A DNA stretch of 34,172 bases from Pirellulaceae bacterium (GTDB lineage: Bacteria; Planctomycetota; Planctomycetia; Pirellulales; Pirellulaceae): assembly GCA_024102795.1 (NCBI GenBank), contig JAGFJK010000042.1:1-34172 (forward strand). Direction: 5' to 3'. Each line of letters opens with the position of its first letter. Positions within the stretch are counted from its first letter, which is position 1. The notes below the pieces were generated by a model. That model did not search any database, was not told where the DNA came from, and saw only the letters and a program-made list of their open reading frames with translations. A program made the position numbers and the translations under genes. Positions 1-8,106 of this stretch are shown here, piece after piece.

Positions 1-1348
1 CTCGTCCCGGTTTGCCGCCGCCCGCGCCGCCGCCCGCGCCGCCGCCCTGCGGCGTTGAGCCGGCCGTCGGTTCCAGGTCTCCAAAGCGGGCGACCAGCAT
101 CTGCACGCGGCTTTCGAGCTCCGAGCGTTCGCGAGCCAGCTTCGCCCGCTCCACCGCAATCTCCACTTCCGCCTGCCGCAACTTGTCCTGGAAGGCCAAC
201 TGCAGTCGCCGCAGTTTGTCGCGCTCGCGGCTGCCGCTGCCTCCCGGTTCCCCGGCGTCCAGACCGTCCGCCCCGGCTTCCAGAGCGTCAAGGTGGTCGT
301 CGTGCCCGCCGGCCGTCCGGGACGAGGAAAGCTGCAATTGGCGGACCTGCTGCCGCAAGGCATCGATCTCCGCGTCCCGTTCGGCCAGCCAGCGATCCCG
401 CTCCATCACCACCTCATCGGTGATCCGAATGGCCCCTTCGATCGTCAACCGGGCCTCCCTGTCGTGCGGGTCGTGTTCGTCAAACTCCGCTTCCAGGCGA
501 GCCAGCAAGCGCCGCTTCTCCGCTTCCCAGTCCAGCGCGCCGGGCTTTTCGACGGCCGCGCCCGCGTCGGCCTGCCGGACCAGTGCGGCATTGCGGTGGC
601 GAAGCTGTTCCAGCTCCTGCTGGGCCTTCTCCAGACTGGCCCGCAAGGTCGCCAGCTCGGCCAGCGCCGCCGCGTTGGCCGCGGTGGCTGCCGCGGCGTC
701 TTCGTCACTCGCCGACCGCGTTGGCGGGTTTTGCAGCCCCTGCCGCGCGGCCAGCAACTCCTCGACCGCCCTGTCGTGCCGCTCCCGCGCCAGTTCAAGC
801 TGCTCCTGCCGTTGGTCCAACCGCCGCAGAAGCTCCTCCTGCCGGCGCTCCCACTCCTGCTGGGATGCCCAGGCCGCTTGCCGGGTCGTGTCCAGCTCAC
901 ACCGCTCGCGGTCCAGTTGCTGTCGCTGCTGGTCGAACTGATCGCGCTGCGCGTCGAGTTGCTCGCGCTGCTGTTCGAGCTGCTGACGCTGCTGGTCGAG
1001 TTGCTCGCGCTGCTGTTCGAGCTGCTGACGCTGCTGGTCGAGCTGCTGACGAACGCGCTGCGACTCCTCGCGTTGGACGTCGATTTCGCGGCGGTTGTCG
1101 AGCAGCTCCCGTTGCTGCCGCGCGAGTTCCTGTTGCTGCCGCTGAAGTTCGTCGTGTTGCTGGTTCAACTCGCGGAGCCGTTCGGCCAACCCCAAGGCAC
1201 GCTGCTCCAGCGACGTCTCCGCCTGCTGGACCCGCTGCGACTGCTCCTGAAGCAACTGCTCGGCCCGCTGCCGCTGAACCTGCAGTTGTTCGGCCAGTTG
1301 CCGCCCCCAACCGTTAAAGGCTGCCAGATCAAACGTGGGATGTTGCAT
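1..1348 (-). CDS. Gln/Glu/Arg-rich coiled-coil protein (partial, C-terminus beyond the window)
   Basis: An open minus-strand frame runs from ATG at 1348 to the window edge (449 codons, no stop). The protein begins MQHPTFDLAAFNGWGRQLAE and then becomes one long alpha-helical coiled coil dominated by Q, E, R and L, with 14-residue repeats of the type QQREQLDQQRQQLE around residues 102-130. A second coiled-coil stretch follows a short non-helical break near residue 210. At the visible end it enters a Gly-rich linker (QGGGAGGGAGGG). No enzymatic domain, signal peptide or membrane segment is seen. It lies about 180 bases downstream of the J-like membrane protein gene on the same strand, so the two could be cotranscribed. 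No strong Shine-Dalgarno precedes the ATG. I do not recognise a named family; a scaffold or filament role is inference from the coiled coil alone. The opposite-strand long frame (293-1792) is leucine-rich antisense of this coiled coil and of the next gene. Confidence 0.75.
   Translation of the reverse strand, partial: MQHPTFDLAAFNGWGRQLAEQLQVQRQRAEQLLQEQSQRVQQAETSLEQRALGLAERLRELNQQHDELQRQQQELARQQRELLDNRREIDVQREESQRVRQQLDQQRQQLEQQREQLDQQRQQLEQQREQLDAQRDQFDQQRQQLDRERCELDTTRQAAWASQQEWERRQEELLRRLDQRQEQLELARERHDRAVEELLAARQGLQNPPTRSASDEDAAAATAANAAALAELATLRASLEKAQQELEQLRHRNAALVRQADAGAAVEKPGALDWEAEKRRLLARLEAEFDEHDPHDREARLTIEGAIRITDEVVMERDRWLAERDAEIDALRQQVRQLQLSSSRTAGGHDDHLDALEAGADGLDAGEPGGSGSRERDKLRRLQLAFQDKLRQAEVEIAVERAKLARERSELESRVQMLVARFGDLEPTAGSTPQGGGAGGGAGGGKPGR
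961..1044 (-). repeat. Two tandem 42-bp coding repeats in the coiled coil
   Basis: Bases 961-1002 and 1003-1044 are almost identical 42-bp units, each encoding 14 residues (two heptads) rich in Gln, Leu, Arg and Glu. A more diverged copy lies on the 919-960 side. The in-frame period preserves the heptad pattern, so this is internal duplication of coiled coil, not an intergenic repeat. Confidence 0.8.
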
Positions 1349-1528
1349 GGTGTCCGCCGAACGCGAATGGAAAGCTACCCGAAGCGCACCGCCGCCCACA
1401 AGCATGTACTTCACGCCGCGCGGCGGGGCAAATGGAAAATCCCGTGGACCGGGACTGTCGAAGGGGCGCCGGCAACTTGGACTTCCGGATCCGCCAAAGA
1501 TGCGGATCGCAACGGCGCCCAGACGCTG

Positions 1529-3559
1529 CTACTGGCCCGATTCCGGCGCCTTAGGCTTGCGTTGAGCGGCCCGTTTCAGCTCCGGCAACTGCGCGTTCAG
1601 CTCACGATAGGCGTCCTCCTCGCCCGCCTTGCGCGCTCCGCGCATCGCCAGCTCCTGCAGGCTGACCGCCAGCGTCAACTGCCCCTGCGATTCGGCCTCC
1701 TCCCGCAGGGAAACGGCCGCGTCCATCAGCCGTTTGCCGTCCGAGCCGGACTGTTCCAGATACTGTTGCAGATAGTCGACCTTCTGCGATAGCGGTTCCA
1801 CATTGAAGGCCGCCGCCAGCGCGTCCAACGTCTGGACGAGCAGATCGAGATCGGTCGCCTTGACGGCCTGGTTGCAGGCCTCCAGCCACATGGCGTAGCG
1901 CAGGGCCGGCTCGGTTTCTTTGGCCGCCGCTTCGCCCAGCGTCCGGGCGAACACTGCGTGATGGTCGCGGTTGCGGCGAGCGGTTTCGAAGTCCCCCTGA
2001 AACTTCGTCGACAGTTCGCCGCGAGCCGCTTTGAGTTGCGCGGCGTCGGGCGGGGCCAGTTTGGTTGTCTCGGTGGTTGAAGGCGGGGAAGGAGTCTCAC
2101 CGGGCGGCGGCGACGTCGTGGCGGGACGATCCGTGGGGTTTGTCAGTCCGGAACCGGCAGCCATCAAGTCCTCGGGCGCCAACCCCAGCTCCTCCGCCAA
2201 TTCCCGGTTGGGAACCTGCGACAGCTCAGCCGACTCGCGCAGCAGCCGGATGGCCAACTCCCGGCGAGCCGCCTCGTCGCCCACCGTCCGATCCCCGTCG
2301 CGCCGGTCAAACACCAGCAGGGCAGCCGCATAGACCCGTGAAAAATGATCCTGCTCCGGGTACGCGCGGGAGGCAAATCCCGCCGCGTGCAACGCGTCCA
2401 GGTCCGTCATCGAACGCTCCAGCTCCACGCCGTCGGCCTTGAATTTGACTTGCTCGCCCTCGTGACTGACCAGTTCCAGCTTCAAGCCCTCGTAATCAAA
2501 TGGCTCCCCAGGCGTGATCTCGCGGCGAATCCCCCGCCGGACCCCGTCCCAGAAGCTCTCCAGATAAACCTTCAGCGTCCGCAAACGGTCGACTTGGCCC
2601 CGCTCGGCGTCCGTCTGTTGAGCGGTCTCGGCCAGGTCCAACTGGAGAGTTGCTTCCCGCAGGTCGCGGCTGGCCATCGCCCGCCGCGCTGCCGCCAACG
2701 CCTCCTGCAACTGCCGCTCGCGGTACGTCGTTCCGTCCGAAGAGCCCGGCGTCACCGGTTGAGGAACTTCAGCCACGCTGGGCGTACCCGTCGTGGTGCT
2801 GCCAGAAACCGGTGAGGTGGTGGTCGTGCTGGCAGTCGGAGGCACGAACTGGGGCGGCGGATTCGTCCGCTCAGGCGCCTCCACGCCTCGCGACGGTCGC
2901 GCTCCCTGGCCATCGGAACCAGCCGCGCTGGGCTTCTTCCAGTCCATGTTCAGCGCGACTACCGCCAGCCCGATCAGCACCACCGCGGTAATCATCCCCA
3001 GCACGATCGGCAGCGGCGAGCTGCGCCGGCGGGCAACGTACTGCCGAGCGACCGGCGAACGCCCGCGCACGGCCGCCACCCCCGGCACTCGGGTCCCCGA
3101 TGACTTGCCTGCCACGACCGGCGCGCCAACCGGGACCGGTGCCACCGCCTGCGCTACCTGCCCCCGCGGAACGGCCGGCGGTGGTGGCAACGGAGGAGCC
3201 GGCGCCGATGGCAGAGGGACTGGCGCTGTTGGCAGAGCGACTGGCGCCACGGCACTGGCCATGATCCCGCTGGGTATTCCGGGCTGCTGACGCAGCCAGG
3301 CATCGTATTCCTGCTTCTTCTCCGGATTCAGCAGCCAGACGCGAGCTGCCGACAACTCGTTCAGAATCCGCTGGGAGATCGGTCCGTGCCGGCCGGCCTG
3401 AAACGTCCGCACATGGGCCATCTGGCGGTTGGCCGCATTTTCGATCACGTCCGGATCGTCTTCGAAGACCGGGATCCCCAGCAGCCGGTAATGGTTGGGA
3501 GGCTGCTCTTGCGGGGGGATGCCGAGCCACTTTCGGTATGGGTCAAACTCGGCCGACAT
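1529..3559 (-). CDS. Planctomycete J-like-domain membrane protein with helical/TPR-like C-terminus
   Basis: A protein of about 676 residues from ATG 3559 (MSAEFDPYRKWLGIPP). An upstream in-frame ATG at 3601 would add 14 residues, but the inner start has a purine-rich GGTGGAA directly upstream and matches the way this domain usually begins. Residues 1-95 form a short J-like module (NHYRLLGIPVFEDDPDVIENAANRQ... ending NPEKKQEYDAWL) without a canonical HPD, as is usual in this planctomycete group. Residues about 100-180 are a Pro/Ala/Val-rich linker with basic segments. One transmembrane helix lies near residues 185-207 (PIVLGMITAVVLIGLAVVAL). The rest is a Pro/Thr/Ser-rich spacer and long helical segments that resemble TPRs. 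The J-like part should be cytoplasmic and the C-terminal part periplasmic or paryphoplasmic. Function is unknown; a chaperone role is only suggested by the J-like fold. Confidence 0.85.
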   Translation of the reverse strand: MSAEFDPYRKWLGIPPQEQPPNHYRLLGIPVFEDDPDVIENAANRQMAHVRTFQAGRHGPISQRILNELSAARVWLLNPEKKQEYDAWLRQQPGIPSGIMASAVAPVALPTAPVPLPSAPAPPLPPPPAVPRGQVAQAVAPVPVGAPVVAGKSSGTRVPGVAAVRGRSPVARQYVARRRSSPLPIVLGMITAVVLIGLAVVALNMDWKKPSAAGSDGQGARPSRGVEAPERTNPPPQFVPPTASTTTTSPVSGSTTTGTPSVAEVPQPVTPGSSDGTTYRERQLQEALAAARRAMASRDLREATLQLDLAETAQQTDAERGQVDRLRTLKVYLESFWDGVRRGIRREITPGEPFDYEGLKLELVSHEGEQVKFKADGVELERSMTDLDALHAAGFASRAYPEQDHFSRVYAAALLVFDRRDGDRTVGDEAARRELAIRLLRESAELSQVPNRELAEELGLAPEDLMAAGSGLTNPTDRPATTSPPPGETPSPPSTTETTKLAPPDAAQLKAARGELSTKFQGDFETARRNRDHHAVFARTLGEAAAKETEPALRYAMWLEACNQAVKATDLDLLVQTLDALAAAFNVEPLSQKVDYLQQYLEQSGSDGKRLMDAAVSLREEAESQGQLTLAVSLQELAMRGARKAGEEDAYRELNAQLPELKRAAQRKPKAPESGQ

Positions 3560-3637
3560 TTCCACCCATGTCCCTTTTTGCTCTGCCCCGCTCCGGAACA
3601 ATCCCCGCCGCGCCAGGCTCCACAGGCCCGGGCCCCC

Positions 3638-3666
3638 ATTATCGTGTGAAAGTCAGGCCAACACAA
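3638..3666 (-). promoter_or_regulatory. Candidate sigma70-type promoter for the J-like protein gene
   Basis: On the minus strand TTGTGT (3666-3661) and GATAAT (3643-3638) are separated by exactly 17 bases, about 80 bases upstream of the ATG at 3559. Spacing and hexamers fit a housekeeping promoter. It lies in the divergent gap between this gene and fhcD. Predicted by eye only. Confidence 0.4.
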
Positions 3667-3771
3667 GCGAACGTCGGACCGGCAGGGACCCTTGGCAAGG
3701 CTCGCGCATCCGGCCATGATTGGGGCTTCGGCCAGAACTTGCTTGCGCACCACGGGCTTGCTCACCACGGG

Positions 3772-4680
3772 ATGGGATTCGCCTTGCAAATCCAGCAGAC
3801 TCAGATCGACGACACGTTTGCCGAGGCGTTCGGCATGTCCTATACGCGGCTAGTCGTCACGGCCAGCGACCGGTACTGGCTGGAGGCCGGCGTGCGGGAG
3901 TTCTGCGGCTACAGCGCCTCGGTGATCGCGTGCGACGCCGAGGCGGGTCGGGAACGGTGGATGGACGAGCAGGAGACGCCGGACGGTCGCGTGGGAGCGT
4001 CCCTGCTGGTGTTCGGGTTCTCGTCGGAAGGCCTGGCCAAGGCGGTCTCGAACCGCACGGGGCAGTGCCTGATGACCTGCCCGTCGACCGCCGTCTACGA
4101 CGGCTTGCCGGACGCGGCCAAGCGCTTGCCGCTGGGCAAGCACTTGCGGTTCTTCGGCGACGGGTACCAGAAGAGCAAGCGGCTCGACGGGCGCCGCTAC
4201 TGGCGGATCCCGGTGATGGATGGCGAGTTTGTGGTGGCCGAAAGCACGGGTATCGAGAAAGGCGTGGCGGGCGGCAACCTGATTCTGCAGGCGGTCGACC
4301 AGCAACGGGCCCTGGCCTCCGCGCGCCGCGCCGCCGAGACGTTGGCCGACCACCCTGGCGTCATCACTCCGTTTCCCGGCGGTGTGGCCCGCAGCGGCAG
4401 CAAAGTTGGTTCGCGGTACAAGGGCCTGCGAGCTTCGACGGCCGACGCTTTTTGCCCCAGCCTGCGAGCGCACGTCGCCAGCCGGTTGCACACGGAGGCG
4501 AACTATGCCTACGAAATCGTCATCGACGGCGTGGACCAGGCAACCGTCGGCGCGGCGATGGCGGCCGGCATGCGGGCTGCCGCCGGCGACGGCGTGGTGG
4601 CGATCAGCGCCGGCAACTACGGCGGGAAACTCGGACCGTATCACTTCCGGCTGCACGAGCTGCTGGGTGCCGGATCGTAG
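3772..4680 (+). CDS. fhcD: Formylmethanofuran--tetrahydromethanopterin formyltransferase (Ftr/FhcD)
   Basis: 302 residues, the usual length of the family (about 295-305). It should transfer a formyl group between methanofuran and tetrahydromethanopterin in the cytoplasm, as one step of the H4MPT-linked C1 pathway used by methylotrophs for formaldehyde oxidation. Recognised from family motifs in order: IDDTFAEAFGM at the N-terminus, ETPDGRVGASLLVFGF, GQCLMTCPSTAVYDGLP, LRFFGDGYQ, IEKGVAGGNL, VITPFPGGVARSGSKVGS, YEIVIDGVDQ and the C-terminal VVAISAGNYGGKLGPYHF. The start at 3772 (MGFALQIQ) gives the family-typical N-terminus; the frame is open back to 3538 but that extension has no family character and a repetitive HHGLAHHG stretch. 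No other C1 genes (fhcA/B/C, mch, mtdB) are in the window, so it is an orphan here. The divergent neighbour is the J-like protein gene. Confidence 0.95.
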   Translation: MGFALQIQQTQIDDTFAEAFGMSYTRLVVTASDRYWLEAGVREFCGYSASVIACDAEAGRERWMDEQETPDGRVGASLLVFGFSSEGLAKAVSNRTGQCLMTCPSTAVYDGLPDAAKRLPLGKHLRFFGDGYQKSKRLDGRRYWRIPVMDGEFVVAESTGIEKGVAGGNLILQAVDQQRALASARRAAETLADHPGVITPFPGGVARSGSKVGSRYKGLRASTADAFCPSLRAHVASRLHTEANYAYEIVIDGVDQATVGAAMAAGMRAAAGDGVVAISAGNYGGKLGPYHFRLHELLGAGS

Positions 4681-4765
4681 GACCGGACGGAGAACGGGCC
4701 GAGGGGGCAAGGGCACATCGCGGTCTTTTGTTGCTTCGCCGTCGCGGATCCGACAGCGCGGTCTA

Positions 4766-4815
4766 TATAATGTTGGATCGCAGTTCGTTCAGCCGCAACA
4801 TCCCTTGCTGAACGA
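4766..4815 (+). promoter_or_regulatory. TATAAT box and 9-bp inverted repeat in the leader of the DUF1579 gene
   Basis: A perfect TATAAT lies at 4766-4771, but there is no good -35 hexamer at 16-18 bases. Just downstream, TCGTTCAGC (4785-4793) and GCTGAACGA (4807-4815) form a perfect 9-bp inverted repeat with a 13-base loop. It would fall in the 5' leader of the gene starting at 4853, so it could be an mRNA hairpin or a regulator site. Confidence 0.4.
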
Positions 4816-4852
4816 CCATTCGCACATTCTATCCCAGAAGGAATGAAATCGC

Positions 4853-5338
4853 ATGAACATCCCGGAACCGCAAGCCGAACATCTTTGGCTGCACCAACTC
4901 GTCGGCCAGTGGAGTATCGAATCCGAATTCATCATGGGGCCAGGCCAGCCGCCAATGAACACCACGGGGCGTGAGATTGTTCGTCCCTTGGGAAAACTGT
5001 GGACAATTGGCGAGGGCGCGGGTAATACGCCAGACAGTGGATCGTGTGATTCGATGATGACACTCGGATACGACCCTCAAGCGAAGCGGTTTGTGGGAAC
5101 ATTTGTCGCCTCAGCCATGACACACTTGTGGCCGTACCTTGGTTCTCTCGATGCGTCTGGAAAAATCCTGACGCTTGACTCGGAGGGACCGAGTTTTGCC
5201 GGCGACGGCACGATGGCCAAGTACCAGGACATCATTGAATTCGTCACGCACGATTACCGCACGCTCACTTCGCGTTTCCAGAATGCTGATGGTTCCTGGC
5301 ATCAGTTCATGACCGCGCACTATCGCCGGGAGCAATAG
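4853..5338 (+). CDS. DUF1579 family protein
   Basis: 161 residues from ATG 4853, with AGAAGGA about ten bases upstream. The pattern fits the DUF1579 family: an N-terminal HLWLHQLVGQWSIESEF, then GREIVRPLGKLWTIGEGAG, a central MMTLGYDPQAKRFVGTFV, then SLDASGKILTLDSEGPSF and a terminal MTAHYRRE. The family is thought to form a small beta-barrel; its biochemical function is not known and no catalytic residue can be assigned. No signal peptide or membrane segment is visible. Base composition is odd: two 60-base samples I counted had 52-55% GC, against about 78% in a sample of the preceding fhcD. Together with the cassette-like sequence right after the stop codon this suggests recent acquisition. 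It may have its own promoter. Confidence 0.85.
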   Translation: MNIPEPQAEHLWLHQLVGQWSIESEFIMGPGQPPMNTTGREIVRPLGKLWTIGEGAGNTPDSGSCDSMMTLGYDPQAKRFVGTFVASAMTHLWPYLGSLDASGKILTLDSEGPSFAGDGTMAKYQDIIEFVTHDYRTLTSRFQNADGSWHQFMTAHYRREQ

Positions 5339-5350
5339 GCGCTCGCAAGC

Positions 5351-5400
5351 GGACGAACAAGTCGATGCACGCGCGTGCCGAGTCGGGAGTTACACCGCGC
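5351..5400 (+). other. Possible remnant of an attC-like cassette end
   Basis: Starting 12 bases after the DUF1579 stop is a stretch with GACGAACAAGTCGATGCACG, followed by a perfect 12-bp palindrome GCACGCGCGTGC (5367-5378) and GAGTCGGG. From memory, the AACAAG-(C/T)CG-TGCAC order resembles the 5' half of long attC-like repeats behind gene cassettes in environmental bacteria. I cannot find the matching 3' half (a CGTTRRRY end), so at best it is truncated. Low confidence. Confidence 0.2.
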
Positions 5401-5461
5401 ATTGTCGCTCGCGGGGCAAGTCACCTGAAACGCCACCAAAGCCCCCGGCGGGCCGCGGGCC

Positions 5462-5478
5462 CGGTAACACCGTTACCG
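5462..5478 (-). terminator. Hairpin overlapping the stop codon of the CRTAC1-type gene
   Basis: CGGTAAC (5462-5468) and GTTACCG (5472-5478) form a perfect 7-bp stem with a 3-base loop, spanning the TAA of the minus-strand gene. GC-rich palindromic sequence follows on its downstream side (about 5446-5461). There is no clear U-run, so this is a candidate transcript-end structure and not a classical intrinsic terminator. Confidence 0.3.
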
Positions 5479-7734
5479 CACGTTCAGCACGCGGTACTCC
5501 GAGTCACCTTCCCGGATTTCGAGCCACTGATCGGCCGGCAAATCGTGAAATGACTGCGACTGCCCGGTCGTCGGCCAGTGGATCTCCAGCGTCGTGACGA
5601 TCGTGGCCGCACCCAGGCCGATCTCCTGGCGCAAGGGGTTGGCCCCAAAGCTTCCGCCGCTGGAAACCCAACGATAGATTTCCCGCTGGCCGCCCGCTTC
5701 GTCGATCACCAGCCGCAGTCGCGCTCCGATCGCCGACTTGTTGGACCGCTGACCGATCAGTTTGACAGTCAGCCAGTGGTTGTCGAAGCCGACATTGCGG
5801 AACAGGGCGTTGATCGCCGTATCGCCGGGGAACGCGCCGCCCATTTCGGCGAACACGTCCTGGTCGCCGTCGTTGTCGATGTCAGCAAAGGCGATGGCGT
5901 GGCCCTTCTGCAGATGCCCGAATCCGCCGGCCGTGGTCACGTCGGCGAATGTCTGGCCGCCCTGGCTGAGCAGCATCAGGTTGGGCATCAGGGCTTCAAA
6001 CGGCGGATGCCCGGTCCCCAGGTACACATCCAGAAAGCCATCGTTGTTCAGGTCGCCAAAATTCGCGCCCATCGTCAGGCTCATGCGATCCAGCTTCCGC
6101 TCGGCGGCCACCTCGCGGAAACCGCCCCGACCATCCCCTTCGTACAGACAGGGCCGTTCCGCGCCTGAGGCGATGCCCAGGAATTCCTGAGCGACCTGGT
6201 GCACCGTGCCGTCGAAGGTGGCCACGAACAGGTCGAGCGCCCCGTCGTTATTGAAGTCCCAGAACCAGGCCGGGAACGAGACCAGCGGCCGGCTGACTCC
6301 CAACTGCTCGGCCACGTCCGTGAACGTTCCGTCGCGGTTGTTGCGGTACAGCCGATTCGGTTCGCCGCCGCCCGAAGTGAACGCGCCGGCGCCGTCGTCC
6401 GCCGCGGAGTTGCCCTGGGGCGTGCCGTAGTTCGACACATACAGGTCGGGGTAGCCGTCGGCATCGAAATCGCCCCAGACGACACCCTTGGTGAAGCGGC
6501 GATTTTCGACCCCCGCGCGCTGAGCCACATCGCGGAACCGCCCCTGACCATCGTTTTCGAACAACTGGCAGGGAACCTGTTCGTTGCCCACGTACAGGTC
6601 CAGGTCGCCGTCGTTGTCGAAATCCGCCCAGGCGGCGGTGGACGACGGCAAGGCCGCATCTCCCAACCCAGCCGCGAACGTCACGTCCTCGAAGTGCCCC
6701 AGTCCGTCGTTGCGGAGCAGCGAATTCAGCGGAATCCCTTCGCCGCCCCGCCACGCTCCGCGCAGGACCAGCGCGTCCACATCCCCGTCGTTGTCGTAAT
6801 CCGCCTGGACCAGGTTCAAACCGCCGAACAGTCCTTCCAGGCCCGCCTCCGCCGTCTGGTCCTGAAACTGCCCCTGCCCCGTGTTCCGGAAGTACCTCAA
6901 CTGGCCCGCGTCGCCCCAGTCCGAAACCAGCACGTCCAGCCAGTGGTCCCCGTCAAAATCATCGACAATCACGCCGCCGCTGAGCGATTCGGTGGCCAGA
7001 CCCACTTCGCGGGCCACATTCGTGAAGCGGGGGAACTCCACTTCGGACGCGAACCGCTCCTCCGGGATGCGATACTCCGGCGGCACGCCTTCCGGGTAGC
7101 TGCCCAGCGTCATGTGAGCGATGTTCAGCAGCCAGCGGGCCGTCGGATGCTGTGGATCGTTCCGCAGATACTCTTCCAGATAGCCAACGGCCAACTGCGA
7201 TCCCGACTTTTGCTGATGCACGCCCTCGCCACGGATCGGAAAGATGCACGACTCGCTGGTCTGGCAATGCACGCAGTTGGCCGTCTCGCCCATCCGCAGG
7301 CAGGCCCCGGACAGATGCAGCAGCACTTGTTGGCGAATCCCAGGAGCGCTGCTGAGAATCTGCGGCGGCAACCGCCCGCTCAGCTCGTGAGCGGCCCGCA
7401 GATGCTCGACCGCCTTCTCGCTTAGCCCCAGCCGCTTGGCCGCCAGCCCGGCGGCGTAGTGTGCCTGAAACTTCTCGCTCACGCTGAGCGGAAGATTTTC
7501 CAGCCCCCATTCGTTCTCCCGCAACGGTTCGTCGCCGAACAGGGAGCTGCGCAGCAGGCTGGCGGATTTCTGTTCGGCCAGCATCCGCACCATGCGCTGA
7601 TGCCCGGTTTCCTCGGCCTGGTGCTCGCGCCCGGACTGCCCGGAGAAACAACCACCCGCCGCCAGGCAGCCGAACCAGCCCAGCAGGGTGCAGACAGCCG
7701 CGAGTCGTTTCCGGACGGTCAGCGCGCGGATCAC
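5473..7734 (-). CDS. CRTAC1-type FG-GAP/VCBS beta-propeller protein with ASPIC/UnbV C-terminal domain
   Basis: 753 residues from GTG 7734. The N-terminus has basic residues, a hydrophobic stretch and LAAGGC, a relaxed lipobox, so it is probably an exported lipoprotein. Residues about 80-220 are helical and TPR-like and carry a cysteine cluster (CVHCQTSESC). Seven Asp-rich calcium-type FG-GAP motifs follow (DFDGDHWLD, DYDNDGDVD, DFDNDGDLD, DFDADGYPD, DFNNDGALD, DLNNDGFLD, DIDNDGDQD), enough for a seven-bladed propeller. The last 110 residues match the ASPIC/UnbV domain (NHWLTVKLIGQRSNKSAIGARL, then LGAATIVTTLEIHWPTTG). Such proteins are abundant in planctomycetes and thought to act outside the cytoplasm in binding or adhesion; substrate unknown. 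The start is uncertain because only a weak GAG-type ribosome site precedes the GTG. Confidence 0.9.
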   Translation of the reverse strand: MIRALTVRKRLAAVCTLLGWFGCLAAGGCFSGQSGREHQAEETGHQRMVRMLAEQKSASLLRSSLFGDEPLRENEWGLENLPLSVSEKFQAHYAAGLAAKRLGLSEKAVEHLRAAHELSGRLPPQILSSAPGIRQQVLLHLSGACLRMGETANCVHCQTSESCIFPIRGEGVHQQKSGSQLAVGYLEEYLRNDPQHPTARWLLNIAHMTLGSYPEGVPPEYRIPEERFASEVEFPRFTNVAREVGLATESLSGGVIVDDFDGDHWLDVLVSDWGDAGQLRYFRNTGQGQFQDQTAEAGLEGLFGGLNLVQADYDNDGDVDALVLRGAWRGGEGIPLNSLLRNDGLGHFEDVTFAAGLGDAALPSSTAAWADFDNDGDLDLYVGNEQVPCQLFENDGQGRFRDVAQRAGVENRRFTKGVVWGDFDADGYPDLYVSNYGTPQGNSAADDGAGAFTSGGGEPNRLYRNNRDGTFTDVAEQLGVSRPLVSFPAWFWDFNNDGALDLFVATFDGTVHQVAQEFLGIASGAERPCLYEGDGRGGFREVAAERKLDRMSLTMGANFGDLNNDGFLDVYLGTGHPPFEALMPNLMLLSQGGQTFADVTTAGGFGHLQKGHAIAFADIDNDGDQDVFAEMGGAFPGDTAINALFRNVGFDNHWLTVKLIGQRSNKSAIGARLRLVIDEAGGQREIYRWVSSGGSFGANPLRQEIGLGAATIVTTLEIHWPTTGQSQSFHDLPADQWLEIREGDSEYRVLNVR

Positions 7735-8106
7735 GTGGCGATCTCGGTGTGATTGAGTTGTTTCGAGCCCCCAGCGGCCAGAGGCCAGCCCACTCTCAAC
7801 CTAGCCGAAACACCGCCGCCACGGAAGCCAAGGGTTCGTGGTTCGAAACCACCCGATGAGACTCTCGCGCGGCATCCGTGCCGCAAAGGTTCAGCGTTTT
7901 GTGGCGACCAGCGATCGGTCACGCAAGTTGGTGAGCGGCCCGGCGTGCGGTTTACCAGCGAGCCCGTGCTGCCTCGAACTCACGCTCGGGCAGCCGTTTC
8001 ATTCTCGGCCCTGGCCGGTCCCTGCGTGCTCGGTTGCGGCCTCTCATCGGCCGGTCCGTGTTTACGCAAGATGCGTTCTCATTGTATGTCCGGTTCCAAG
8101 ACCATC
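7735..8106. other. Gene-free stretch of about 370 bases
   Basis: This lies between two minus-strand genes, so it should hold the promoter of the CRTAC1-type gene and the transcript end of the dockerin protein gene. I see a tRNA-like T-arm, GTGGTTCGAAACCAC at about 7842-7856, but no matching acceptor, D or anticodon arms. Short open frames on both strands have no recognisable family. No clear promoter hexamers are visible. Confidence 0.5.

Noticed and set aside
293-1792. Long plus-strand open frame of 499 codons
   Set aside because: It is the antisense of Gln/Glu-rich coiled-coil and helical coding sequence, giving a leucine-rich pseudo-protein that crosses the end of the next gene.
7842-7856. 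tRNA-like T-arm (GTGGTTCGAAACCAC)
   Set aside because: The stem and TTCGAAA loop look like a T-arm, but no acceptor, D or anticodon arm can be built on either strand, and the fifth base pair of the stem fails.
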